From Armatimonadota bacterium (lineage in GTDB: Bacteria > Cloacimonadota > Cloacimonadia > Cloacimonadales > TCS61), in the NCBI GenBank assembly GCA_030612605.1, contig JAUWNO010000168.1, positions 1 to 5,452 of the forward strand: 5,452 nt of DNA, given 5' to 3'. Below are positions 1 through 4,944 of the stretch, in pieces. The stretch's first letter is position 1; every line of letters starts with the position of its first letter. The notes beneath the pieces were generated by a model that was not told the origin of the DNA, did not search any database, and saw nothing but the letters and a program-made list of their open reading frames with translations. The position numbers and the translations under genes were made by a program.

Positions 1-1
1 A

Positions 2-73
2 ACACAAGCTGCTAAAATTTTGGGTATTGATAGAAAAACTCTCAGAGAAAAATTGAAAAAAACTAGTAAATAG
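2..73 (+). CDS. C-terminal end of a Fis-type DNA-binding regulator (partial)
   Basis: Only the last 23 codons and a TAG stop are in the window. The peptide contains AAKILGIDRKTLREKLKK, which matches the recognition-helix region of the Fis-type helix-turn-helix that closes NtrC-family sigma-54-dependent activators and response regulators. In that family the segment binds enhancer-like sites upstream of sigma-54 promoters. The receiver and AAA+ domains, if present, lie to the left of the window, so neither the target genes nor the signal can be inferred. The product could instead be a short Fis-like protein. The assignment to a Fis-type HTH is firm on motif grounds. The NtrC-family assignment is inference from how often this tail occurs there. 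Confidence 0.75.
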   Translation, partial: TQAAKILGIDRKTLREKLKKTSK

Positions 74-149
74 AATTCACTGGCAAAATTAGATTTAATG
101 CCCGATGTATATTATGAGCACGTCAAAAAATATTTTTGAATGTACTCAT

Positions 150-240
150 TACCTAACCCAGATAAACTGGAAAATACAAATATCAAAAAACAAAATCCAA
201 ATAAATCTCAATATTCAAATGCCAAACAAACAATTTAAAA
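150..240. repeat. A-rich degenerate CAAAT-type quasi-repeat
   Basis: Short units of the form CAAAT, CCAAAT and TCAAT recur at irregular spacing, for example in ACAAATATCAAAAAAC, CCAAATAAATCTC and TTCAAATGCCAAAC. Read on the - strand it becomes runs such as TTTGGATTTTG and GGCATTTGAAT. This is the style of a low-complexity family that often yields spurious Trp, Asn, Leu and Phe-rich proteins in genomes of uncultured bacteria. The repetition is visible directly. The link to a dispersed family is from general recollection and would need a genome-wide search. Confidence 0.4.
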
Positions 241-321
241 TTCTTATATTTAACATTGGTGTTAACGATTTTCTGCCAAAAAAAACACGAATATTAGAAA
301 TAAGATACTAAACAATAAATC

Positions 322-335
322 GGGTAATTTTACCC
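322..335. repeat. Short perfect inverted repeat GGGTAA/TTACCC
   Basis: GGGTAATTTTACCC gives a 6-bp perfect stem in an otherwise AT-rich stretch, about 185 bases upstream of the 96-residue gene. There is no T-tract directly after it, so it does not look like an intrinsic terminator. It could be an operator-like site or chance. Confidence 0.25.
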
Positions 336-402
336 CGCAGTCATAATTTTCCCCACCTGCCTTTTCAAGTTAAATATATCTAAATTAAATTTTACTTTTA
401 GC

Positions 403-415
403 TATCTTAAAGATA
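403..415. repeat. Short inverted repeat TATCTT-A-AAGATA
   Basis: A 6-bp perfect inverted repeat with a one-base centre lies about 103 bases upstream of the start of the 96-residue gene. It might be a regulator-binding dyad, but AT-rich dyads of this size also arise by chance. Confidence 0.2.
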
Positions 416-426
416 TTAAATAAGTT

Positions 427-588
427 ATGAAACATACAGATGACTTTTATTTATTAACTCCATTTGGCATAACAATTGCATTAAACGGAAGTAGAATTTT
501 AAAAAAAGTGGAGGAACGATGGAAACAATCAAAAAAATCGAGGAGAAAAAAAAGGTTTTTACTTTACATTTCAGTGAGGATGAATTAA
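427..588 (+). CDS. Doubtful 53-codon open frame overlapping the next gene
   Basis: The frame begins ATG AAA CAT and encodes a peptide starting MKHTDDFYLLTPFGITIALN. It then overlaps the first 70 bases of the 96-residue gene in a different frame and ends at a TAA. The first 25 residues have a protein-like composition, whereas the part within the overlap is a Lys/Arg run that looks like the shadow of the downstream gene. No Shine-Dalgarno sequence precedes its ATG. It may be a leader peptide, a remnant of a broken gene, or nothing. I do not recognise it. Confidence 0.2.
   Translation: MKHTDDFYLLTPFGITIALNGSRILKKVEERWKQSKKSRRKKRFLLYISVRMN
510..514 (+). promoter_or_regulatory. Ribosome binding site of the 96-residue gene
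   Basis: GGAGG lies four bases before the ATG at 519. It fixes the start of this otherwise unrecognised gene and is the main reason to consider it real. Confidence 0.7.
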
Positions 589-809
589 AGAAAATCAATT
601 CGACTGCTGAAAGGAAAACCATGTATCAAATCAAAGAAGGTCCAAAAACTTATCCCTGGCCTTGCGAGATCGATCCCAAACGAACGATAACGATTACAAC
701 CGATGATCTTTTCACCAAAACTCATGACGGCACAATCATAAAACACACTGGTGTTGGCTGCTTTGGAATCAAAATTCCAAATGAGGACCTTGTAGAAATA
801 TTTGATTAA
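519..809 (+). CDS. Hypothetical protein, 96 residues
   Basis: I do not recognise a family. The start is supported by GGAGG four bases upstream, and the stop is TAA. The N-terminal 30 residues are strongly charged and likely helical (METIKKIEEKKK, then SEDELKKINSTAER). Residues 41-65 include a Pro/Trp-rich stretch (PKTYPWPCEIDP) followed by a Thr-rich beta-like segment. Residues 70-96 alternate in a way suggestive of beta strands and end in an acidic helix (GVGCFGIKIPNEDLVEIFD). There are two cysteines, C49 and C81, in no metal-binding arrangement. There is no signal peptide or membrane segment, so it is probably cytoplasmic. It converges on nfnB; before the insertion described at 822-950 the two stop codons would have been only about three bases apart. 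Confidence 0.65.
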   Translation: METIKKIEEKKKVFTLHFSEDELKKINSTAERKTMYQIKEGPKTYPWPCEIDPKRTITITTDDLFTKTHDGTIIKHTGVGCFGIKIPNEDLVEIFD

Positions 810-813
810 ACTT

Positions 814-821
814 TATTTAGT
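814..821. repeat. Left copy of 8-bp direct repeat (probable target-site duplication)
   Basis: TATTTAGT here is repeated exactly at 951-958, immediately on the other side of the palindromic element. The wider context also matches, CTTTATTTAGT against CTCTATTTAGT. Exact direct repeats bordering an inverted-repeat element are the expected footprint of a transposition event. Confidence 0.5.
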
Positions 822-950
822 GTCTGTCCGCAAACTCAGTTTTTTCGACTCGTAAGGAACGACGAGTCGAGAAAAATTTCGTAATTAAGCTACTTCGAGT
901 CGTCGTCGCAAGCTCCTTACAACTCGAAACGGCACTTTACGGATAGGCTC
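822..950. mobile_element. MITE-like near-palindromic insertion, about 129 bp, no coding capacity
   Basis: The left end (GTCTGTCCGCAAACTC) and the reverse complement of the right end (GAGCCTATCCGTAAAG) align around TCCG and AAA. The similarity continues inward: TTTCGACTCGTAAGGA on the left against GTTTCGAGTTGTAAGGA from the right, and then to a centre at TAATTA (882-887). Inside each arm is a nested hairpin: TCGACTCG/CGAGTCGA at 845-870, extended by T and A runs, and TTCGAGT/ACTCGAA at 894-927. Its CG-rich words differ from the AT-rich surroundings. It encodes no protein, so it would depend on a transposase elsewhere. A REP-like palindrome is the alternative. Lying between convergent genes, its hairpins may also serve as a two-way terminator. 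Confidence 0.55.
845..870. terminator. Hairpin flanked by T and A runs, possible bidirectional terminator
   Basis: The perfect 8-bp stem TCGACTCG/CGAGTCGA with a 10-base loop is bordered by TTTTT on the left (840-844) and by AAAAA on the right (872-876). On the - strand, transcripts leaving nfnB would form the stem and then a U-run. For the + strand gene ending at 809 the following bases are A-rich rather than T-rich, so termination in that direction is less well supported. It lies within the MITE-like element. Confidence 0.4.
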
Positions 951-2737
951 TATTTAGTACTTGAAAGCTTTTTGTGAATTGCATTGGCAGCAGTTCTTCC
1001 AGCTCCCATTGCTTGTATAACTGTGGCTGAACCCGTAACAATATCTCCACCTGCATACACGAATTCCTTGGAGGTTTCCATGGTTTCAGGATTTACTTCA
1101 ATATAACCCCATTTATTGAGCTTCACATCCGGAGTGGTTGAGAATATTATTGGATTTGGTCCGTTTCCTATCGCCACCACAATCAAATCAGATTCGATAA
1201 AGAAGTTTGAATCTTTTATTACAATGGGTCTTCTTCTGCCGGAATCATCTGGTTCTCCCAATTCCATTCGAACACATTCCATTCCCTTTACCCAGTTATT
1301 ATCATTTCCTGCAAACGAGATCGGGCTTGTTAGCAATTTGAATTTGATTCCTTCTTCTTCCGCATGATGAATCTCTTCGTTACGTGCAGGAAGTTCCTTC
1401 CTGGAACGGCGATAAACAATTGTCACTTCATTTGCTCCGGTTCGCAAAGCGTTTCTCGCACAATCCATTGCCACATTTCCACCACCGATTACAGTTACTT
1501 TATCACCTTTTGGAAGCGGTGTATCATATTCCGGAAATTTGTATGCCTTCATTAAATTTATTCTGGTTAGATATTCATTTGCAGAGAAAACATTGCACAG
1601 ATTTTCACCCGGAATTTTCATAAACAAGGGTAAACCTGCACCGACTCCAATATATACTGCATCGAAATTTTGGAGAAGCTCATCTACTGTGAAGATATTT
1701 CCTATCACCATATTCATCTCAATTTTACAGCCCAGTTTTTTAAGATAATCCAGCTCAAAATGTACAATTGATTTTGGTAATCTGAATTCAGGAATTCCAT
1801 AAACCAGAACTCCACCCGGCTCATGTAATGCTTCAAAAATTGTAACTGCATAACCGAGCAAAGTGAGATCTGCAGCAACAGTGACTCCTCCCGGTCCGGA
1901 GCCGACAACTGCGATTCTTTTATTTAGCTTCTTCCTAATCAAAGGGATTTTAACCAAATCCATTTTTCTTTCAAAATCAGCTACAAACCTTTCCAGGTTT
2001 CCGATGGCAACCGGTTTATCTTTTATTCCTAAGATGCATAATTGTTCACATTGATCTTCCTGTGGGCAAACTCTACCACAAACTGCAGGGAGTACATTTC
2101 GTTCCTTAATTTTCTTAGCTGCTTCATCGAATTTTTCTTCGCAGATAAGTTTTATGAATTCAGGAATATCGATGTTCACAGGACATCCTTCCACGCATTT
2201 AGGATTCTTACATTGCAGGCATCTACCTGCTTCTAAAAGTGCCAATTCAGTTGTTAATCCATAAGGCACTTCCACAAAATTGTGGGTTCGGAGTTTCTGG
2301 TCTTGGGCTGGCATTTCCTGGCGTGGAATTTTCAGTTTGATGATTCTTTCATCTGCTTTTGTAAGACCGTGCCATTCGCAGCCATGCTGTAAACAAATAA
2401 AGAATGGCAGGAGTTTTGAATAAGCAGTAATAATCAATTTTGCAACGCTCGAACCGCATTCATCACAGGTTCTTTCTTTGGTTACAAGACTGGTTTTGCA
2501 GCGTGGGCAAATAAGATCAGATAGTTTTTCTCCATCCTGAATCGGTACCGAAGCTTCCATTTCAAATACATCAAGATACGGGCTCATAAGGAGTTCTATC
2601 TCTTGCTTTTTGAAGATAGCTTTGAAAACGAGTAATTCTTTGCCTTCTCTTTTCACATTGAAACTATTGTTGCAATGCGGACAATACGTATTCAGGAATG
2701 TTTTGAACTTTAGATATTTTACATCATATTCCAACAT
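950..2737 (-). CDS. nfnB: NfnB-type subunit of the electron-bifurcating transhydrogenase, with an extra N-terminal metal-ribbon module
   Basis: This is the large subunit of NADH-dependent reduced ferredoxin:NADP+ oxidoreductase, a soluble flavin-bifurcating enzyme of anaerobes. Residues about 145-595 are GltD-like: [4Fe-4S] cysteines C173, C176, C181, C185 and C220, C224, C230, C234; FAD-binding GSGPGG at 279-284; PGGVLVYGIPEFRLPK at 307-322; NADPH-binding VIGGGNVAMD at 416-425 with YRRSRKELPA at 442-451; and a closing FAD segment YAGGDIVTGS at 561-570. GltD-like proteins of this type usually have about 460-470 residues. The extra length is an N-terminal module (1 to about 135) with candidate metal ligands C19, C22, C77, C80, C91, C94, C115, C120 and H123. 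AAGGAG overlaps the nfnA stop and sits five bases before this ATG. NfnA next door favours Nfn over glutamate synthase, whose large subunit is absent from the window. Confidence 0.9.
   Translation of the reverse strand: MLEYDVKYLKFKTFLNTYCPHCNNSFNVKREGKELLVFKAIFKKQEIELLMSPYLDVFEMEASVPIQDGEKLSDLICPRCKTSLVTKERTCDECGSSVAKLIITAYSKLLPFFICLQHGCEWHGLTKADERIIKLKIPRQEMPAQDQKLRTHNFVEVPYGLTTELALLEAGRCLQCKNPKCVEGCPVNIDIPEFIKLICEEKFDEAAKKIKERNVLPAVCGRVCPQEDQCEQLCILGIKDKPVAIGNLERFVADFERKMDLVKIPLIRKKLNKRIAVVGSGPGGVTVAADLTLLGYAVTIFEALHEPGGVLVYGIPEFRLPKSIVHFELDYLKKLGCKIEMNMVIGNIFTVDELLQNFDAVYIGVGAGLPLFMKIPGENLCNVFSANEYLTRINLMKAYKFPEYDTPLPKGDKVTVIGGGNVAMDCARNALRTGANEVTIVYRRSRKELPARNEEIHHAEEEGIKFKLLTSPISFAGNDNNWVKGMECVRMELGEPDDSGRRRPIVIKDSNFFIESDLIVVAIGNGPNPIIFSTTPDVKLNKWGYIEVNPETMETSKEFVYAGGDIVTGSATVIQAMGAGRTAANAIHKKLSSTK
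951..958. repeat. Right copy of 8-bp direct repeat, overlapping the nfnB stop
   Basis: This TATTTAGT copy covers the last codons of nfnB. Read on the - strand it is ACTAAATA, and the following G, contributed by the inserted element, completes the TAG stop. The other copy, at 814-821, is followed on the - strand by AAG, so the uninterrupted gene would have ended ACT AAA TAA at the same codon. Confidence 0.5.
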
Positions 2738-2742
2738 AATAG

Positions 2743-2748
2743 CTCCTT
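2743..2748 (-). promoter_or_regulatory. Ribosome binding site of nfnB, overlapping the nfnA stop
   Basis: AAGGAG on the - strand begins inside the TAA stop of nfnA and ends five bases before the nfnB ATG. This arrangement favours translational coupling and equal subunit synthesis. Confidence 0.8.
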
Positions 2749-3571
2749 ATTTGATGGAGAAAAGAAGAGCATCTTTCTCGTCTTTCAGATACATGGAATT
2801 TCGTTTTTCAAGTTCTTCAAAATCTACTTCATGACCATCAAAATCCGGTCCGTCCACACAACAGAATTTTGTTTTGTTGCCCACAGTTACACGACATCCA
2901 CCGCACATTCCAGTACCATCTATCATTATCGGATTTAAACTTACCATTGTTTTGATGTTATATTTTTTTGTAAGAGTACAGATATTTTTCATCATTATTA
3001 TCGGACCGATAGCATAGACTTCTTTGATGTCGTGTCTTTCTCCCAGGTATTTTTCCAGCGGTTGAGTTACAAAGCCTTGCATTCCATAACTGCCGTCATC
3101 AGTAGTTACAATGAGTTCATCACATAGAAGTCTCATTTCCTCTTCCAGGATGAGCATTTCCTTCTCTCTCGCTCCGATAATTCCAATGATGAAATTTCCT
3201 GCTTCTTTTAGGGCTTTTGTAAGATGATGTAAAATAGCGATACCGGTACCACCTCCAACAACGATTATTGTTCCGAGTTTTGTTGTTGGAGCTTCTTTTC
3301 CCAAAGGACCCACAACATCTTTTAAAAAATCTCCGGCATTTAAAGAACGCATCAGGGCTGTGCTTTTACCAACCACCTGGAAAATAATTGTGATAGTTCC
3401 GCTAAAACGGTCAACGTCAGCAACAGTGAGAGGTATTCTTTCTCCTGTTTCATTCACCCGTACAATAACAAACTGTCCCGGTTTGATTTTAGCAGCGATT
3501 TTGGGAGCATTGATGTCAAAGCGGATAATTGTTCCTTTTGCCATTTCCTGTTTTTGGACTATTTCATACAT
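2747..3571 (-). CDS. nfnA: NfnA-type subunit (FAD/NAD, [2Fe-2S]) of the electron-bifurcating transhydrogenase
   Basis: This is the small subunit of the Nfn complex, related to PyrK and the ferredoxin-NADP reductase family. It exchanges electrons with NAD(H) and passes them through a [2Fe-2S] cluster to NfnB. With the ATG at 3571 it has 274 residues, the usual size. Visible motifs are FAD-binding RIPLT at 45-49, GPLGK at 88-92, nucleotide-binding GGGTGIA at 106-112 and TTDDGSYG at 156-163. The cluster motif is D218, C223, C226 and C237/C238 (DGTGMCGGCRVTV), followed by PDFDGHEVDF. Aspartate takes the place of the first PyrK cysteine, as known for NfnA. An in-frame TTG eight codons upstream (3595) would overlap the previous gene by 23 bases. 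I prefer the ATG because MYEIV is a typical NfnA N-terminus, GAGG lies nine bases upstream, and the ATG follows the previous stop by one base. sudB is another name in use. Confidence 0.9.
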   Translation of the reverse strand: MYEIVQKQEMAKGTIIRFDINAPKIAAKIKPGQFVIVRVNETGERIPLTVADVDRFSGTITIIFQVVGKSTALMRSLNAGDFLKDVVGPLGKEAPTTKLGTIIVVGGGTGIAILHHLTKALKEAGNFIIGIIGAREKEMLILEEEMRLLCDELIVTTDDGSYGMQGFVTQPLEKYLGERHDIKEVYAIGPIIMMKNICTLTKKYNIKTMVSLNPIMIDGTGMCGGCRVTVGNKTKFCCVDGPDFDGHEVDFEELEKRNSMYLKDEKDALLFSIK

Positions 3572-3572
3572 T

Positions 3573-4451
3573 TTACCATTCCTCGCTATCTTCAAATATA
3601 ATATACTTTAAATCTTCATCACTCAGTCCATGCCAGGTACATCCCTTTTGAGAACAAATATAAAAATCTATCATTTTAGACATGGCAGCAACAGATATTC
3701 TGGCTATTTCCGAACCGCATTGGGGACATTTCTTTTCTTTTTCGATAAGACTGCTATCGCAATGCCAGCATTTGATCTCTTTTACTGCTTTCTTTTCTGG
3801 AAGACGAATCGTAGATTTATGTGAGAAAATATTCAAATACGGACTTAATAAAAGATAACCTTTTTCGTCATTATCCTTTTCAATTCGGAATTTCAGCATA
3901 TTATTTTCTATCAGGCTTTTCTGGCAATGGGGACAAAAAGATTGCAGATAAGTTCCGGAAATAATGATTTCACGATCATTTTTCTTCAATTTATCTTTAA
4001 TAGATTTTTTCGGTCTTTTTATTATTTCAATGTTTCCTGTACTGCTGCCATGATAAGAAAAATCCTGGTACATATGACTTAAAGCTGTTTTCAAGTCCTG
4101 AAATTCAACCGAGTGGTTTTTGCATCCTGCCTTTGAACAAATACTTACTTTGCCACCATCCAGAAGATAAAACTGAACTAGAGGAGAAGAACAGATATCG
4201 CATTTTTTATCGCTTATAATTTGATTTTTACAATGAGGACATTCAAATATTCCAATCTTGTCTTCCGGAACTTCAATATCAGAATGAAAATTATAGCTGC
4301 CATATATTGAACTTAACCAGATTATTCCCTTTTGATTGTTAACGTGAATTTTCATTTTAACACTTGGCTGTTTATCAACAAGATTTTCGCTGTCCATCAG
4401 GGATGTGTGGCAAATGGGGCATTTTACTTTTAATGAAATTAAATCTAACAT
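3573..4451 (-). CDS. Protein made of two tandem cysteine-rich metal-ribbon modules, first gene of the nfn operon
   Basis: I do not recognise a named family. The 292-residue protein contains two copies of the module fused to the N-terminus of NfnB. Module 1 has C11, C14, C71, C74, C84, C87, C105, C110 and H113. Module 2 has C173, C176, C228, C231, C242, C245, C266, C271 and H274. A Lys-rich linker (about 140-160) separates them. From the second cysteine pair onward, module 2 (228-280) matches NfnB 77-129 at 25 of 53 positions without a gap, including SPYL further upstream and GCxWHGL at the end. Module 1 is more divergent and lacks SPYL and WHGL. There is no signal peptide, membrane segment or catalytic motif, so it is probably cytoplasmic. 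AGGAGG precedes the ATG. Its position directly before nfnA suggests an accessory, assembly, regulatory or electron-transfer role with the Nfn complex. That role is inference. Confidence 0.85.
   Translation of the reverse strand: MLDLISLKVKCPICHTSLMDSENLVDKQPSVKMKIHVNNQKGIIWLSSIYGSYNFHSDIEVPEDKIGIFECPHCKNQIISDKKCDICSSPLVQFYLLDGGKVSICSKAGCKNHSVEFQDLKTALSHMYQDFSYHGSSTGNIEIIKRPKKSIKDKLKKNDREIIISGTYLQSFCPHCQKSLIENNMLKFRIEKDNDEKGYLLLSPYLNIFSHKSTIRLPEKKAVKEIKCWHCDSSLIEKEKKCPQCGSEIARISVAAMSKMIDFYICSQKGCTWHGLSDEDLKYIIFEDSEEW
3581..3584 (-). promoter_or_regulatory. Ribosome binding site supporting the ATG start of nfnA
   Basis: GAGG on the - strand lies nine bases before the ATG at 3571, inside the last codons of the preceding gene. 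No comparable site fits the upstream TTG at 3595, where the preceding bases are AT only. Confidence 0.5.
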
Positions 4452-4455
4452 AGTT

Positions 4456-4462
4456 CCTCCTT
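4456..4462 (-). promoter_or_regulatory. Ribosome binding site of the double-ribbon gene
   Basis: AAGGAGG on the - strand ends four bases before the ATG at 4451. It is the strongest such site in the window and fixes the start of the first operon gene. Confidence 0.85.
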
Positions 4463-4514
4463 TTTAAAAATGATTTAAGTGGGGCAATTTTCTCCAGTGA
4501 GACTTTCTGCTCCG

Positions 4515-4543
4515 ATATTTGATTTTCACCTTAAATTCGTCAA
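4515..4543 (-). promoter_or_regulatory. Possible sigma-70 promoter of the nfn operon
   Basis: TTGACG (4543 to 4538) matches the -35 consensus at five of six positions. It is followed after 17 bases by AAATAT (4520 to 4515), a poor -10 match at three of six. The location, about 65 bases before the operon start and just after a terminator-like hairpin, is what makes it plausible. The -10 element is the weak point. Confidence 0.3.
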
Positions 4544-4611
4544 GAACTTTTTTGTTACATCTCTCAAAATCTATTCTGTAAGTATTCAGCAATGAAAGAT
4601 GCGATTGAACC

Positions 4612-4665
4612 AAAAAAACCTTGAAATTGATTAAATGATTCTTCTCCTGTTGAATCTTTTCAAGG
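4612..4665 (-). terminator. Terminator-like hairpin with T-run upstream of the nfn operon
   Basis: On the - strand CCTTGAAA pairs with TTTCAAGG, and an inner GATT/AATC extends the stem past a small internal bulge. The loop is about 20 bases. The stem is followed at once by seven Ts. This has the form of an intrinsic terminator for transcripts coming from the methyltransferase gene. The stem is AT-rich and the loop long, so its strength is uncertain. It could instead be an attenuator if the operon promoter lies further upstream. Confidence 0.5.
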
Positions 4666-4879
4666 ATTTTACGGAAACTTCTTATGAGATGTAATCGTAT
4701 ATTGACATCGAATGTTCTTTAATAAAAATATTAATTGTACTGATGCGGAATGAAGGTGAGAAAGTTTGGTTTGTCATTGGTTACAAAAACCAAGAATAAT
4801 TATTTAAACAGATTTTTGCAATACTGGAATACAATAGGATTTATGGTCCGAATTATCAAAAATTTTATTTGTCAGTTTA

Positions 4880-4933
4880 ACACAGTACATTTTCACGCAC
4901 TGTGTCCTGCTTTTGACGAAAGAGGGAATCCAG
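4880..4933 (-). repeat. Small hairpin and degenerate CTGGATTCCC-type repeat after the methyltransferase gene
   Basis: ACACAGT (4880-4886) and ACTGTGT (4899-4905) form a 7-bp stem with a 12-base loop. Next to it, on the - strand, CTGGATTCCCTCTTTCGTC resembles the dispersed CTGGATTCCCGC-TTCGCGGGAATGAC type of repeat seen in many bacterial genomes, here in degraded form. The hairpin is directly visible. The relation to a repeat family is from memory and weak. Confidence 0.25.
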
Positions 4934-4944
4934 GCTGAATGCTA

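Larger units (their letters stand above)
74..518. other. AT-rich intergenic region without a convincing gene
   Basis: This gap of about 445 bases separates the regulator tail from the 96-residue gene. It holds an A-rich quasi-repeat (about 150-240) and four small inverted repeats: TCAAAAA/TTTTTGA at 123-139, TTAACA/TGTTAA at 250-265, GGGTAA/TTACCC at 322-335 and TATCTT/AAGATA at 403-415. A 68-codon open frame at 105-311 runs straight through the quasi-repeat, has no ribosome binding site and is very rich in Lys, Ile and Asn, so I do not treat it as a gene. A short open frame at 427-588 is listed separately as doubtful. No good sigma-70 or sigma-54 promoter stood out. Confidence 0.6.
4452..4944. 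other. Intergenic region between the methyltransferase and nfn operons
   Basis: About 490 bases without a convincing gene. Read on the - strand it contains, in order, a degenerate CTGGATTCCC-type repeat and a 7-bp hairpin (4880-4933), a terminator-like hairpin (4612-4665), a weak promoter candidate (4515-4543) and the ribosome binding site at 4456-4462. A 62-codon open frame on the + strand (4750-4938) has no ribosome binding site and no recognisable motif, and I leave it out. On the - strand a 28-codon frame beginning MYCVKLTNKIF also lacks a ribosome binding site. The stretch may include decayed sequence. Confidence 0.5.

Noticed and set aside
123..139. TCAAAAA/TTTTTGA dyad after the regulator gene as its terminator
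   Set aside because: The stem has almost only A:T pairs and no stable core, so it is unlikely to terminate transcription.
105..311. 68-codon open frame on the + strand
   Set aside because: It crosses an A-rich quasi-repeat, has no ribosome binding site, and its Lys/Asn/Ile-rich composition follows from the low-complexity DNA.
425..622. 65-codon open frame on the - strand
   Set aside because: It is antisense to the better supported 96-residue gene, has no ribosome binding site, and its Phe/Ser-rich composition is typical of the complement of an A-rich gene.
844..930. CRISPR-like repeats (recurring GAGTCG and GACGACG words)
   Set aside because: The words are arms of inverted repeats in one palindromic element, with no regular direct repeats and no spacers.
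1384..1623. Open frames on the + strand inside nfnB (several between 1116 and 2236)
   Set aside because: They are antisense shadows of a gene with clear cofactor motifs along its whole length, and they have no independent support.
950..2737. Glutamate synthase small subunit (GltD) as the product
   Set aside because: The GltD-like core is shared, but the adjoining gene is a clear NfnA and no glutamate synthase large subunit is in the window.
4714..4800. - strand peptide containing FVTNDKPNFLTFIPH, faintly reminiscent of a PIN-type toxin fragment
   Set aside because: It is about 22 residues between stops, without a start or further motif. The resemblance is too weak to call even a pseudogene.
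4750..4938. 62-codon open frame on the + strand
   Set aside because: There is no ribosome binding site before its ATG, no recognisable motif, and its last part runs through the degenerate repeat and hairpin at 4880-4933.
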